Of a stretch of 64,000 nt of DNA, positions 46,809 to 58,451 are shown piece by piece. How positions within the stretch are numbered: position 1 is the first letter of the stretch; every line of letters starts with the position of its first letter. The notes under the pieces are model-generated. The model was given only the letters and a program-made list of their open reading frames with translations. It had not been told where the DNA came from and did not search any database. This DNA is from Brachynemurus nebulosus. Its lineage: Eukaryota; Arthropoda; Insecta; Neuroptera; Myrmeleontidae. The stretch lies in assembly GCA_035578155.1 (NCBI GenBank), contig JAPWDM010000013.1, positions 9,511,527 to 9,575,526 of the forward strand, given 5' to 3'. Made by a program: the position numbers and the translations under genes.

Positions 46809-49395
46809 ATTATTATCAAGTGTAAACGAAAAGGGATATCAATAGTTGAAATGTAGTTTGCTGCTAAAATTATTAACATTTGCAAGAATTACTTTTTAAA
46901 AATCCAAATTATTTTGTCACTTTTCACTAAATTAAACTATTCTATTACGAGCTACCTTTCGAGTAATTAACTCATCATCAGGTTGAAGCGGCACTCAGGG
47001 TTAAACTGGCCCTGATTCCATCATCGACTTGGTTGAAGAGTTCTTTTCCGAATTGCAACCGTTATATAGTACTATAATAGAATATCAGACTAGATCAGAC
47101 AAAGAAAACATATTGTAGGGCACTTACCATGGACACTCCATCTATTATTAATATTTTTAAATTTTTATTTGGTTCTTTTTGAAAAAAACTTTTTAAATAA
47201 TATAATTTTTAACAATTGTAATTTTGACACAATTATTATTTTTAATAATGTAAATACTAACACAACAAAAATATTTTTTATGTAAGTACTGCATGTTTTT
47301 TCAAAAAATTTTTTAAAAATTTTTATATTTTTTATATTTTTTATATTTTTAAATTTTTGACATTTTTGTTAAAAATAACTTTTAACATTTCTACCTAATG
47401 TTTTTGTTTACTTTTGTAATAAAGCTTCTGCCATGAAAATGGGGTTAATAACCCGAAACCGGTAGCAGAAAACTAACAAATAATTGTTTTTTCATTTTGA
47501 TGACTTTAACTCCTAATATCCTATCCTAACTTTTTTCCTTACATATTGTAGGGCGTTAACTTATTTAAATAAAAACAACCTTAAGGTCACGTGCTACGGT
47601 ATGTCTACCTTTTTACACTATTTTTTTTCAGTTAATATTTAGTGCCGGTAAAATATATGGTGAATTTTCTCCAGTTTTTTTCGTACAATTTTGAACATTA
47701 ACTACTATTATTTAATTACAATTTTGAATATTAACTAGAATTACGCATGCACTTGTAATTGTAGTAGGAACAGCAAAAAAGGAGAAGATATAAAGATATT
47801 TTTTAAAGTGTATCTACTTATAAGACAATAAATAACGGACCAAATCATCTTGAACAGGATCGGGGTACACAATATTTTGGACTCGGAACGGGCGATAAAT
47901 TTCAATGTTTTGTTGAAAATATATACATCTGTTCCGAAATATATATACATATGATTTTTCTACCTTTTATGATAAAAATAATCAAGTATATAGCTTCGTC
48001 CCCCCAAACCCCCCAATCCAAGACATTTTATATCCGACTCTGTTGTCTGATACATAGAATTATTGTATTTTACAGTCATTGAAGAAGAACCAAAATAAGG
48101 AAAAATATACAACGGATTACCACCCTAAATAAACAATATGATGATAAAAATTCTGAATAATGTAAAAAAAAATTGGGCAGACCGTCCACAACTAGCCCAA
48201 CAGACTGAAAATAAAAATAAAATGATAGTAGACAAAACAAATAAACAAATGAATGTATAGAAAATGCTTATACATCTGCAACAAAACAATGGAATGTCAT
48301 TATTTTGATTAAATAAATGAGCATCAGTTCCGATCAAAAAAGTATTGTATCGTGAATATGGACTTATAATGGAATTTTTACAAATTTATATTCAAAATTC
48401 TATTAAGAATTTTCCCCTTATAGTCACTATTTGGGACTTTTAGAGAGGGCTATTAGAGAATGTGAGTTATTTGTGTTAAAATACCAAAATAATTTTTCGA
48501 TTTTTGTCGCGCTAAATAGACGAAATTGCCTTATGTGCGTTGGTTTAAATGTTGATTAAAAAAATTTGTGTCATTGAGAAAATACTAATTGATTTTTTCA
48601 ATTTAAAAATAATAAAATATTCTTGATGTTGATGTCGTTATAAAGACTATAGACTGAATTTCCTTTTAGACGTGGCTTGAATGGACAACAAAAGCCACAT
48701 TAAATTTTTCCACAATTTCTTCAACAATGTTTCACTCTCATATTCTCATTCAAAGGCTCACTCACACAATTTAAATAAAACATTTTCCAAACGTCAACCG
48801 ATTCTTATGCATAATTCAAAAATTGATCTCTTGATCAGATCGAAAGTTTTTGTCCCCCGGAAAATTTCATTTTCAATTTGTATTGTCCATTTTTGCATAT
48901 ATATTTGCCATTTTCGAAAATTATGGTAAATAGGTATACCTATATGCATGGCATCCTAAATGCGGGAATTGTTAGATATTCAATTTGAGAGCAGTACCAG
49001 CCATAGAAGAGCAGAACGACTTTTTTTGCATATAGAATGATAAATTGAATATGTAAATTTTGTTTCGACGATCTGACATCTTTTTTTTCTAGAGCGGGGG
49101 GGGGGGGGCACAGTTGTGTCGTAGTAGTTTGTATATCTTAATTTTTTATCCCCGTTTCGAAGTAAATCGAGCAGTACAGTGAAAAATGTTATCGACTAAG
49201 TACACGCATCAGTTTTACTTCCACCGTTTAGGATAGAGTAGGAGGAATTAGAAATTATGTTGATTTTCAAAAAAAATTCAATTACGAGAGTTGTTACCAT
49301 CTGTTTTGTCGTCGTAAATGTGGGGGAATCCACATTGCCGTGAAGTAGTCTTTCAAATCGAGCGAATTTATTACTTTAAGAGGTTACACTATTGA
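46809..49395. other. Intergenic DNA with possible retroelement fragments
   Basis: Blocks near 46945-47010 (ACTCATCATCAGG) and 47430-47470 (GGGGTTAATAACCCGAAACC) look like 3' ends of non-LTR or Penelope-like elements by style only. A 13-base G run is at 49096-49108. No gene is supported. Confidence 0.35.
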
Positions 49396-49932
49396 ATAGT
49401 GATGTTAAACCGAGGAGCAGTTAGTCGGTTAATCAATTAAAGTTGTTTTTCTGGCAAAAGTAGTCCTCAGTTGAAATTATCGAGCATAAAATAGTCGACT
49501 AATCGACTAAATTTTTAGTCGAATTCTTGAATAAAGTAACTTGCAACTAAATTCTTGTAACTAACTAAATTCTTGCAACTCTGTCAAAATTAATTACTTT
49601 TTTGAATTTTATTATTGACTTTTAATATTTTTTTTAAGAAAATGAAAGATTTGACATATCACGTAATATGTTAATCACATAACAGTGAGAAATCATAAAA
49701 GTAGATAATTTTTTAGTTAAATTTTTTTTAGTCTTATAAATAATATAGAAAAATTATTAAATTAGTCTTTTATAATTTTATTATTTAAAAAAAAAAAACT
49801 AATGATTTTAGTCATTTAGTCGAAGGTTAAATAGTCGACTGAAAATGACAAAATATAAAAAAAAAAATTAGTTGACTAAATCGATTAATCGATAAACGAT
49901 TTAGTCGACTATTTTTGTTTACACCTAATCAA
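49396..49932. repeat. Region of TAGTCGACTAA repeats, possibly a hAT remnant
   Basis: Many overlapping TTAGTCGACTA and ATCGATTAATCGAT palindromes. The left edge TAGTGATGTTAAACCG could be a hAT terminus. No 8-bp duplication was found. Confidence 0.35.
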
Positions 49933-49940
49933 TTTTTAGT

Positions 49941-50412
49941 TAGTGATGAGCAAAATTAGTCTTGGTCTTGCAGTCTTGTCTTGGTCTTGCATTTTTTTGC
50001 AAGACCAAGACCAAGACCAAGACTATGTATACCAAGAGCAAGACCAAGACCAAGACTATAAGTATGGCTGCAAAACCAATACCAAGACTCAAGTGAGCAA
50101 GACCAAGACAAAAGCAAGAAAAAAGCAGGACTCTTGCAAAACTATTTAAATAGTTTGAAAGTACAATTAATACCGTAAAGAGAGAAAATTCTGATTTTAG
50201 GAGGAAAAAATTCGCTAATAAAAAAATGCAAGAAAGTGCAAGATTTTTTAGCAATACCAAGACCAAGACCAAGACTGCATTTTCCAAGACCAAAACCAAG
50301 ACCAAGACTCAAACTGCTATAGCAAGACCAAGACCAAGATTCTGAATGCAAGAGCAAGACCAAGACCAAGACTTGACAGTCTTGGTCTTGGTCTTGCATT
50401 TGCTCATCACTA
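49941..50412. mobile_element. hAT MITE built of CAAGAC hexamers, copy 2
   Basis: Same termini and core as 37234-37662, with the duplication TTTTTAGT at 49933-49940 and 50413-50420. It has more hexamer units than copy 1, and it sits in the TAGTCGACTAA-rich repeat. Confidence 0.9.
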
Positions 50413-50420
50413 TTTTTAGT

Positions 50421-51276
50421 CGACTATTTTATTTTCAACTAAGACTGGAGTATGTTTTAAAAATTACACTTTTTTGCTGAAATCAATGGATGCTTTAGTT
50501 ATAGTATAGATATTTATTTTTAAACTGAAATTTTTCACGTATTTTCTCAATTTTTTTAGTATTACGAAATCTCTAAATCTAGATCTGTTACTACAAATTC
50601 ATTATTAGTTTCTTGTAATGTGAAAGAGATGTAATCTGAAATAATATATAATATTTTTTATGTTGACGATAAAAGTTGAAAATTTGTTCCCTTATGTAAT
50701 ATTTTTTTTACTATTCTATTAAAAAAAAATAAAAATTGAGGAACATAATTTGTCAAACTACGAGAACAGCTCCTTTCTACTGGATTGTGGGTAAAATCAT
50801 ACACCTATCTTAAAAATTTCAACTCTATATCACAATTAATTGACAGGTGGTACAATATTAATGAATCCGCACGAAATTACTACAAGAGTTTCTACTCTAA
50901 TTCGAATTGAATTTTTAAAAATATCTCAATCCACGCATCTGGCCATTGAATCACGTTTTCTATATACATTTCATATGCATTACCTTCCCAATCGTATCCG
51001 ATTTATTTCATTTTCGGTGACAGATTTTAAAACCAATTGATATGCAAATACGTGCGGCCGACCAACCCATACTAGTGCGTCACAATGTGTCGTATACAAA
51101 AAGGGCCTTGTTTAGTTGGCATTTTTTTTTTTAAATATAAATGATAAAAGTCCGAATGGTAAGTATCGGGTTCAGAATATATTATCCGACTTTTTTTAAC
51201 AATAGATTTTAATAATAAATAAAAAAAAAACTGTTTTTTTTTCGTTATTTGAAACATATTTAAGGACTGTCTAGAC
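50421..51276. other. Intergenic DNA, nothing recognised
   Basis: No supported gene. Confidence 0.5.
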
Positions 51277-51420
51277 CAGGGGTGGGCAAACTTAATATTG
51301 CTATGATCGACATTAATTTTCCTTATTTATGCGCGATCGACTCCAAAAAATGGGTTAAATTAAAAACAAATAAAGTAGCTTTCATGTTAAACACTCACTA
51401 GGGAAATTTAATCGTGACCA
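51277..51420 (+). mobile_element. hAT terminus without partner
   Basis: CAGGGGTGGGCAAACTTAAT followed by GATCGACATTAA and GCGATCGACTCC is a classical hAT end. No complementary end or repeat of the flanking GTCTAGAC was found downstream, so the right boundary is a guess. Confidence 0.45.
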
Positions 51421-52479
51421 TAATTCCAAATTTTCACTGTATTAATAATTTATTATGGGATGTAATGTGCAATGATTAATACATTTCTGGGATAAAATTT
51501 TTAATTTTTATTTCATTTTAATTTATTTTATTTTTTATTTTTATTATTATTTTTTTTTTTTTTTTGCTAGTGGTACTTTGGAATTAGTCATGTCAAGTGT
51601 AGAATAGATACGTGTTTAATTTTAAATTAATGTATAATTATAATTATGGCAACTTAATTGTTATAAAACCCCAACTATTCAACTGCATTTTAAAAGATGC
51701 TTTAAATTCGAGAGAATCTTACGAGAAAGGAATTTGTACATTTTTCAGCATTTCCCTTAATGATTTGGGTTTAAATTTTTGGGGGATGTTTTTGCAAAAT
51801 TTCGTTTACAGGAGGAATCATTTTCTCAACCGTAAATTACCTCTTGAATTTTCAAAAATTACAAATCTGTATCTTCGAAAGTTACGAACACAACTTAGCC
51901 CTAATAATAATTTTGGTTGAGTGTTTTTAGCAAGTACTAGCATCTGTAACTTTTTCAGATTTTTGGTTCAGCAGTTTAAAAATTACGAGGGAACTACGCG
52001 GGGATAAAGTATTGCCCACTCTGAAGCTTAATATTTTCCAAACGAGGTTAAAAACATTTTCGCATCCACTTTCCAATACGGGAAACATCAAGAAATAAGG
52101 TAAAAATTTTGTCGAAAGTTTGATTTTTTCTGACGTACCAAATATGTTTCCCTTTAGTGTTTTCTAAACGTCCCTCCCCCCCTCGCCGGATTCTAAAATA
52201 AAAGTTTTATGTCTAACCCATTCTTATTCACCAAAAAGGGGTTAGATTAGCATCCATACTTCGCTTATTTATAGGTAAGCTATTTTGTACGCTATCCCAC
52301 GAGAGTATACAAGCACTATTCGAAATAAAAACCTATCTCTGAAGTTAACACACATTTTTTTGACACTTATTCACTTTACGTTTCATCATCATGTACAGTA
52401 GGCCGCCAGTTTTGTCAGGAAAGAAATGTGTGTTTAAAATTGAGAAGAATTTTTAAGAAATTTCAACCGAAAAGAAGTT
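51421..52479. other. Intergenic DNA with an unsupported 102-codon frame
   Basis: The frame at 51612-51920 (+) has no recognisable domain, signal or splice context. Nothing else is seen. Confidence 0.4.
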
Positions 52480-53192
52480 AGCGCCCAAAGTTTAAACATA
52501 TCTCTTTGTTTTTTATATGGTTAAATTGCTCCCAAATTACTCTTTTGAAATCGGTAATTGCTCTACCTGAAACTTAATTATTTAATTAGTTATTTATAAA
52601 GAAAAAAATTTTTTTCCATTACTTAAGTTATCAAAATCTCCCAAAATAATACTTTTTATATAATTTTTTTACGTCAATAAATTGCTCCCAATTTGCTTTA
52701 TTTAATTTAAAACCTAAACACTATATTTTTCGAATAACTATTAAAATATTTTATTTTTCTATAATGTTATTTAACTGTCAAAATTCAATTATTCTTAAAT
52801 ACATGGAAGCGACTGAAGAGCATGTTGGATTGCCTATACGTTTTAATAATACATAACCTAATTCTAATTTTTTTTTATTTTAATATATTTTAATTATTAT
52901 TCAGAAAAATTAACATTATTAAGGAAAAACTAATATTTAACTATTAAATTAGATGGAGCAAATTGGAAGAAATTTTTCGATATAAAATAATTATATAAAA
53001 ATGCATTATTTGACAAGATTTTGATAATAAAAATAGTGAAACAAAAAATATTTTGTTTGTAAATAACTAATTAAACAATTAAGTTTCAGGTGGAGCCATT
53101 ACTGATTCCCAAAGAGCAATTTGGGAGCAATTTAGCCATACAAAAAAAAAAAAAACAAACGATTTTTCAACTTTCGGCGCCAACTTTTTTTT
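52480..53192. repeat. Long inverted-repeat element with about 110-120-bp arms
   Basis: Arms carry TTAAATTGCTCCCAAATT and CACCTGAAACTTAATTGTTT (plus- and minus-strand equivalents), with outer similarity around TTGGCGCCGAAAGTT. An inner boundary TA-TGGTTAAATTGC at 52518 and GCAATTTAGCCA-TA at 53138 is also possible. The ends are therefore uncertain by about 40 bases. No ORF. Confidence 0.6.
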
Positions 53193-53266
53193 AAGTAAAT
53201 TATCAGGAAAAAATTTTTTTCCGAAACAATATTCTTTTGTTTCAAAGCAAAAAATAGTTTTGGGTA

Positions 53267-54132
53267 CCGTCAGTTGGAGCGAATATGGACGATTTTTTCA
53301 GCTTTTTGGCAATAAATTGTTTAGGAGTTTATCTAAAAAATTCTAAAAAAATAATTTAAATGCTTTAATATCACAAGCATATAGGGCAGTAATAAAAATA
53401 TCAAAATTGGTACTGCACTGCAACATTTTTTTTTTTTTTTTTTTTTTTGGTTATATAATGTCTAGATTCACCCCTATGTGTGGGGCAAATCTGGACAGTG
53501 CTTTATTTGCAATATAAATCACATTCAATCATGCATATGGGTAAAATCGGACATAAAAAGATAAAAATAGCTGAATTTCGAATCTGGAAATTCGCTAAGA
53601 TAAATAACTGCATCAGCGAATGAGTTTCGATGGGTGGAATAAAACATTTTGGATTTAAATGAATTTTATTTCGATTTGCCTTTGAGTCTATCATATAAGG
53701 TCGATTTGGGAACATGGAAATATTCAGCAGCTTGTCTGAGCGATTTTCTTTTATTTTTAATATCGGAAAGCCGTGGCGCAACAACTGCATATTTACAGGG
53801 GGATCCAACAAAAATTTTAATTATCAAATTTTTTGATAACGCAGTTCTCCGATAAAAATGGAAAATGTTGTAATAAAATGTCGTCTCCGAAAATTTGATT
53901 TTCAAATAAAAAATATTAGTAAACCACTAAAAATTTCACTTTTTAATATAAATAAAATAAATTGAAGGGAAAATTTTCAGGTAATTTTAGGGGGTCCGGA
54001 CCCCTTGGACCTCCCCGGTTGTTGCGCCTCTGTTGAGAACAGTTTATATAGTTTATACCCACTATCTTTTTATATTGACGCACCATGGAATTCGCCTCAC
54101 CTACTACTGTCTAGGTTCGCCCCAACTGATGG
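53267..54132 (-). mobile_element. pogo-like DNA transposon remnant with psq helix-turn-helix
   Basis: Ends CCGTCAGTTGGAGCGAATAT and, on the reverse strand, CCATCAGTTGGGGCGAACCT, flanked by TA at 53265-53266 and 54133-54134. The minus strand holds the N-terminal DNA-binding helix-turn-helix of a pogo/Tigger transposase. A 20-plus-base poly(T) run lies at about 53430-53449. Confidence 0.8.
53666..53905 (-). pseudogene. N-terminal HTH fragment of a pogo/Tigger transposase
   Basis: The last 30 or so codons (residues 50-79) read KSLRQAAEYFHVPKSTLYDR and then LKGKSK. This is the psq-type helix-turn-helix with the Ala-Ala, Val-Pro-x-Ser-Thr-Leu and Arg-Leu-Lys-Gly landmarks. A stop follows, and no CENP-B or DDE region is present, so it is a dead fragment. 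The first part of the frame is probably noncoding. Confidence 0.75.
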
Positions 54133-54134
54133 TA

Positions 54135-54959
54135 CCTGGTACATACGTTTCCAAAGCTAACCAATTTGATGTTCTCATGGAGCTTCCAAAATCGATGTTC
54201 TACTGTCCATTTATTTAAAAAAAAAAATTATTTATAACGTAGCTGTATCAAATTTCATCTAGAAGTCAATTTTGCGTGTATTATATTTCACTGTAATATT
54301 AAAAAAATAAAATCGACGTTGGCATATACACATAAAAAACACTTCAGTAGGTACCGAAGTGTATTTTCGCGAGAGCATTGTACGTTATCTATCACTTAAA
54401 ACTTTATTTTCTCGGCATATTCATATTTTCTTTTATGTTGATGAAAAATTTCGCCAGCCTGTTATTAAATTCTTTCTATAGTAAAACTGTAAGTTTACAA
54501 TCAGAATACATATGAGCGTTCAAGTTTTCAGTCATGTATATTAGTATAGAATATTGTTAACATTATCAAACATTATGCATATACAAAATATTGAGTATGT
54601 AAACCCCTGTTTCGCCCCCCTTTCACCCCCGCAATATATGTAATATATGTTGTGAATATAATATATTTTACCGTGGATATATTTAGGTACATATTTGATA
54701 CTAAATTTAAATTTAAAGAGAAATTTTATTCTACGTTTTGTGGGCTAAGTTCATTAACGATATAAGTGTTAATTTTTCTTTGATATGTAAGATCAAATAG
54801 CTGGCACTTTCAATCATCCTTAAGGTCGTGCTCAAAAATTTTGAGCTTATATTATTGTGACTAACTTAAGTCATCTGAAATATTACTTCCACTTCCTTAC
54901 TTCTCTTTGATTTTTAATTAAATATGAAAATTCCATTTTTCGCCCTTGCATTGTTTTTC
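54135..54959. other. Intergenic DNA, nothing recognised
   Basis: No supported gene. Confidence 0.5.
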
Positions 54960-55163
54960 GAATTATGTCCGGGGCAGCGTTGAAACATGTCTGTCTTCAC
55001 TAAAAAGAAAATAAATATTTTTTTTTAAACATTTTTGCCTCCCAAAAAACAAGTGACGAACAAAAAAAAAAACGCCAAATTCCAAATTTTGGTGCCCTTT
55101 TAAGTTACTTTTTGGCGCCTGGGGCACGTATCCCCGCTGCCCCCCCCCCCTAGATCCGGCCCT
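54960..55163 (-). mobile_element. hAT MITE end related to the one at 63697
   Basis: Read on the minus strand from 55163 it begins CAGGGCCGGATCTAGG, followed by a G run, CAGCGGGGATACGTGCCC and GGCGCCAAAA, then TTCGTCACTTGTTTTTTG. These match 63697-63840 in order. The distal boundary and target duplication are not resolved. Confidence 0.6.
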
Positions 55164-55339
55164 GGTACCGTGGTCGGGTTATAGCTATGAAGTTACTTAT
55201 GTGTTGAAATAGCCGGCCTTAATATTTATTTATGGTACTACAGAGCTCTAAGTGAAATGTGGGCTTTTATACTCTGCCAAACGACGCCAAAACAACACTT
55301 TTTCTAACAAAAATATTGTTCAGAAGTACACAAAATATA

Positions 55340-55479
55340 CAGGGTGTAAAACAAATAAATTTCGTCCCTTTGTGGGGTGACTCATAGCACCCTGTAGACA
55401 CTAAAACCGCAGGAATTTTTTCGGAATTAACAGTCGCGTCACCCCTCAAAAGGATAAGAGTTATTTCCTTTACATCCTG
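55340..55479 (+). mobile_element. 140-bp MITE, plus-strand member of an inverted pair
   Basis: Same family and same length as 2131-2270. Ends are CAGGGTGTAAAACAAATAAA and, reversed, CAGGATGTAAAGGAAATAAC, flanked by TA at 55338-55339 and 55480-55481. Confidence 0.85.
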
Positions 55480-55516
55480 TATATAATATATATATATATA
55501 CACACATACATATACA

Positions 55517-55633
55517 TATCCTTTTGAGGGGTGACGCGACTGTTAATTCCGAAAAAATTCCTGCGGTTTTAGTGTCTACAGGGTGCTATCAGTCACCCCA
55601 CAAAGGGACGAAAGTTATTTGTTTTACACCCTG
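55517..55633 (-). mobile_element. Same MITE in inverted orientation, one end truncated
   Basis: Starts inside the family sequence (TATCCTTTTGAGGGGTGACG) and ends ACACCCTG plus TA. With 55340-55479 it makes an inverted repeat of about 115 bp with a 37-base TA-rich spacer. Confidence 0.85.
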
Positions 55634-55635
55634 TA

Positions 55636-56404
55636 TATCTTGAAATATTAAAAGACATAATGTTGTTTAATTATACAATGGCTAATCAGAATTAAATGCA
55701 GGTCAGCTAAAAATTGTTCTAGTAATCATTTAAATATTCAAAATGTTTACTAACAATTAACAAAACTGGAATTAAAGTTGAAAAACGTAATATTTAGCAG
55801 TTGCTTCGTTATTGTATTAAAAAACTAATAATATACACAGAAGGTAGAACAAATTTGAATAAATTTTTTTTTCAATTTTATATCAATGTAATATAAACAC
55901 ATACTAGACGAACAAGACGAGAGCTTGGAATAGAAGTATAGGGAATTTAATCGAAAGGATATTGAAAACTGTTATTTTGTAATATTTAATGTATATAACA
56001 TATAGAACGTCTGTAAGTATTATGTTTGTAAAGTGCTTTTCAATTAGATATAAATCATGACATTGTATCGTCGTCAGGGGCTACAAATCTACAAAGGGGG
56101 AGGATGCGGGTGTGTGGTTCCAACAAAAATTTAAATAACCCAATTTTTGGGAAATGGGAATATGTTATCGAAAATATCATCTGAAAAAGCTCGATTTGTT
56201 AATAAGAAATATTAGTAGACCACTAAAAATTTTACTTTTTGATGGTGAAAATAAGGTGTTTCGCCACGTAAAAAGAGTCATTCGGAGGAAAATTTAAGTA
56301 CTTTTTAACCTCTCACGCCTATATACGATTAACTAATCGATTTTTCTTTTGTTTTCAGATTTCACTTGTTTTTAAGTATTGGCTTTGGTAAGTATGACTA
56401 TTTT
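55636..56404. other. Intergenic DNA, nothing recognised
   Basis: No supported gene. Confidence 0.5.
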
Positions 56405-56925
56405 TATGTATAAAAATCTTTTTCTACAATCTTAGTGGAGAGTAGGCTTTTCCGCTCTGTGAAGAGAGCACAATATGTGTATTTGCCGAAGACTGTCGTT
56501 GTCGAGCAACGAAGTACTACTTTGCGCTTTAAAGCGGCAAAGTAATACTTTGTCGCTTGCTCAACGTATATTTAATTACAAATCGGGTAGGTGTTGTTTA
56601 TATTTTCTATGGTAACAAATAAACAGATTCTAAAATCATTATTTTTATGGTAATCAAGTGAAATATTAATTTTATTAAATTTCAAAATAACTGCAAAATA
56701 TTAATTATAAATAATAAATAACTATAATTAATAAATAATGAGAATAAAATATTTAAAAAATATGTATATATATGACGGAAATATGTAATAGTGACAGTGA
56801 TTTCTCAAGTACACCTCCAGATATTTCTGAAGTTGCAAAAATTATAATATTAAAGTAAATATAACGTCCATTATTATTTTTTCAAGTATCTTTTAAATAA
56901 AAAAAAATTTTATAAGATTGTAGAA
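56405..56925. repeat. Possible element bounded by AATCTTTTTCTACAATCTTA inverted repeats
   Basis: AATCTTTTTCTACAATCTTA at the left and its near complement TAAGATTGTAGAAAAAATTT at about 56904 are 500 bases apart. A short frame at 56774 starts MTEICNSDSDFSSTPPDISE and stops after 28 codons. Its composition looks protein-like, and it could be the start of a lost transposase. No target duplication was identified. Confidence 0.35.
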
Positions 56926-57749
56926 AAAATTTTGTGTGTAATTCGAGCACAAAATGACTTGCCGCTCTCATAAGATTAACGCGCTCGCCTGACGGCGTCG
57001 CGCGTCAACATTCTCAGTCGAGCGGGCAATCACCATTTTGCGCTCTTAATACAAAAATAGCTATTGTATCTAAGTTTGTATCTGGCCTTACTGTGTAACT
57101 ATGACTACTCCCAGGACACTCTTATCGAGTAATTTTAAAGTCACTGTAGTTTTTGCTGCCCACAACGAAAAGTTATAGCAACCGTTTTCTTTATTTATTA
57201 AAAAAAAAGTGTGTTATTTTAAGATTACTTCTGTATAAACTTTCTTATTACATATTTCAACGTCTTCACACACATACACTTCCTTATTAACTTTTTTATT
57301 TCTTTTTAAGATACTTTGACAACTATTTATACTTTTTTCATAAAAAAAAAGTTCTGTGCTTCTCTTTCCGTGTGTGTCCGTGTCCATCTGTCACAGGTAA
57401 CAACAATTTTAATTTTCAAATATCAACTTACTGCTTCATTTGATCTTTTCATGCCGGATGAAGAGGAATATAAAAAAAAAAACGTATCTACGTACATCTA
57501 CCGGTCGGGACGATGTCGTACACTCGGAGAATAGCAAATAATTCAAGTTTTAGTTTGTTTTTTTTTTGACGTAGTGAAGCGAGATGAGCTACTTGCTACT
57601 GGTGAGCTTTCTAGGAGCTTACTATAGTATTTTATTTTATTTTATTTTTATTATAGAACGTAACCAAGTATAAAATTAGATAGTGCCGTGCAGAAAAAAA
57701 GTGGATTTTTTATTTTTTGCTTTCTCTATGTTGGTTTTGTTGTTCTTTT
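56926..57749. other. Intergenic DNA, nothing recognised
   Basis: A GC-richer patch at 56990-57030 (CGCTCGCCTGACGGCGTCGC) stands out but is not recognised. Confidence 0.4.
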
Positions 57750-58135
57750 TAGCGAATTTCCGTTGGGGGAATTCAGCTATGACAGTCACGGTCATGGCCC
57801 GGGACTATAGTAAAATTTTTTTTTTGAAGTCTCGAGAAGCTGAAGGAGACATTCAGTAAAACTTATACATGTTTATGGATATGTATGTCTGCACGATAGC
57901 TCTTGAATAAAACATAATATTTCTACGAAATTTAATGAAAACGTTGGAGCTACCAAATCCTTGGATGAGGTCTTCAGTCAGACAAGTGTGATACCCGGAA
58001 CCACAAAAAATTTTTTTGCTAAAATTTGCCAAAATTCAAGAGTTTTTCGTCATTTCTTTTTACACAATCGGAGGTCTTTAATCCCTTATTCTATGTAAAC
58101 TAGTTTCCGAGAAAAATTAAGGAAATCGAATTTTG
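57750..58135 (+). repeat. Interspersed repeat family R, copy 5 (diverged)
   Basis: TTAGCGAATTTCCG leads into GAATTCAGCTATGACAG, then CTACGAAATTTAATGAAAAC, then AACTAGTTTCCGAGAAAAAT. Order and orientation match copy 3. The CA/TA microsatellite is missing. A second AACTAGTTTTCGAGGAAAAT lies at about 58210, perhaps a partial duplication of the right end. Confidence 0.65.
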
Positions 58136-58328
58136 GTCCTTTAACCACAATTCGAAATTTGAAATTTTTATTACACTATTGTAAAGACCGGAAACACCAT
58201 TCTGTGTAAACTAGTTTTCGAGGAAAATTAAAAAAAAGATTTTAGTTTGTTTACAATTTATTTATACCCTTTTAGCATACAAGGGTTAAGTAAAATAATT
58301 CTCGTATACGGGTTTAATGTACAGGCTA

Positions 58329-58376
58329 CCCCCCCCCCCGAAAAAAAAACAGATTTTTTTTTTTTGGGGGGGGGGG
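58329..58376. repeat. Homopolymer palindrome C11-A9 / T12-G11
   Basis: A run of 11 C, then GAAAAAAAAACAGA, then 12 T and 11 G. It is self-complementary and likely polymorphic. Confidence 0.85.
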
Positions 58377-58451
58377 AGTTTATAAGCTTCAAAAACTTTA
58401 TAACTAGCATTTATCCGCGGCTTCGCTCACGTGGCAATAGAAGGGCTCAAC

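Noticed and set aside
46960..47000. Hammerhead ribozyme on the minus strand (CTGATGA ... CTCGAAA)
   Set aside because: The core boxes occur, but stem II leaves an unpaired base next to the core, and stem III and the cleavage triplet could not be formed.
49396..49932. Complete hAT element around the TAGTCGACTAA repeats
   Set aside because: The left edge looks right, but no matching right end or 8-bp duplication could be found.
49940..50399. Val-Leu-Val and Lys-Thr-Lys frames in the CAAGAC MITEs (also 37339-37696)
   Set aside because: Products of hexamer repeats inside a hAT MITE with target duplications.
51612..51920. 102-codon ORF as a gene
   Set aside because: No domain, signal, splice or paralogue support; composition is like the surrounding DNA.
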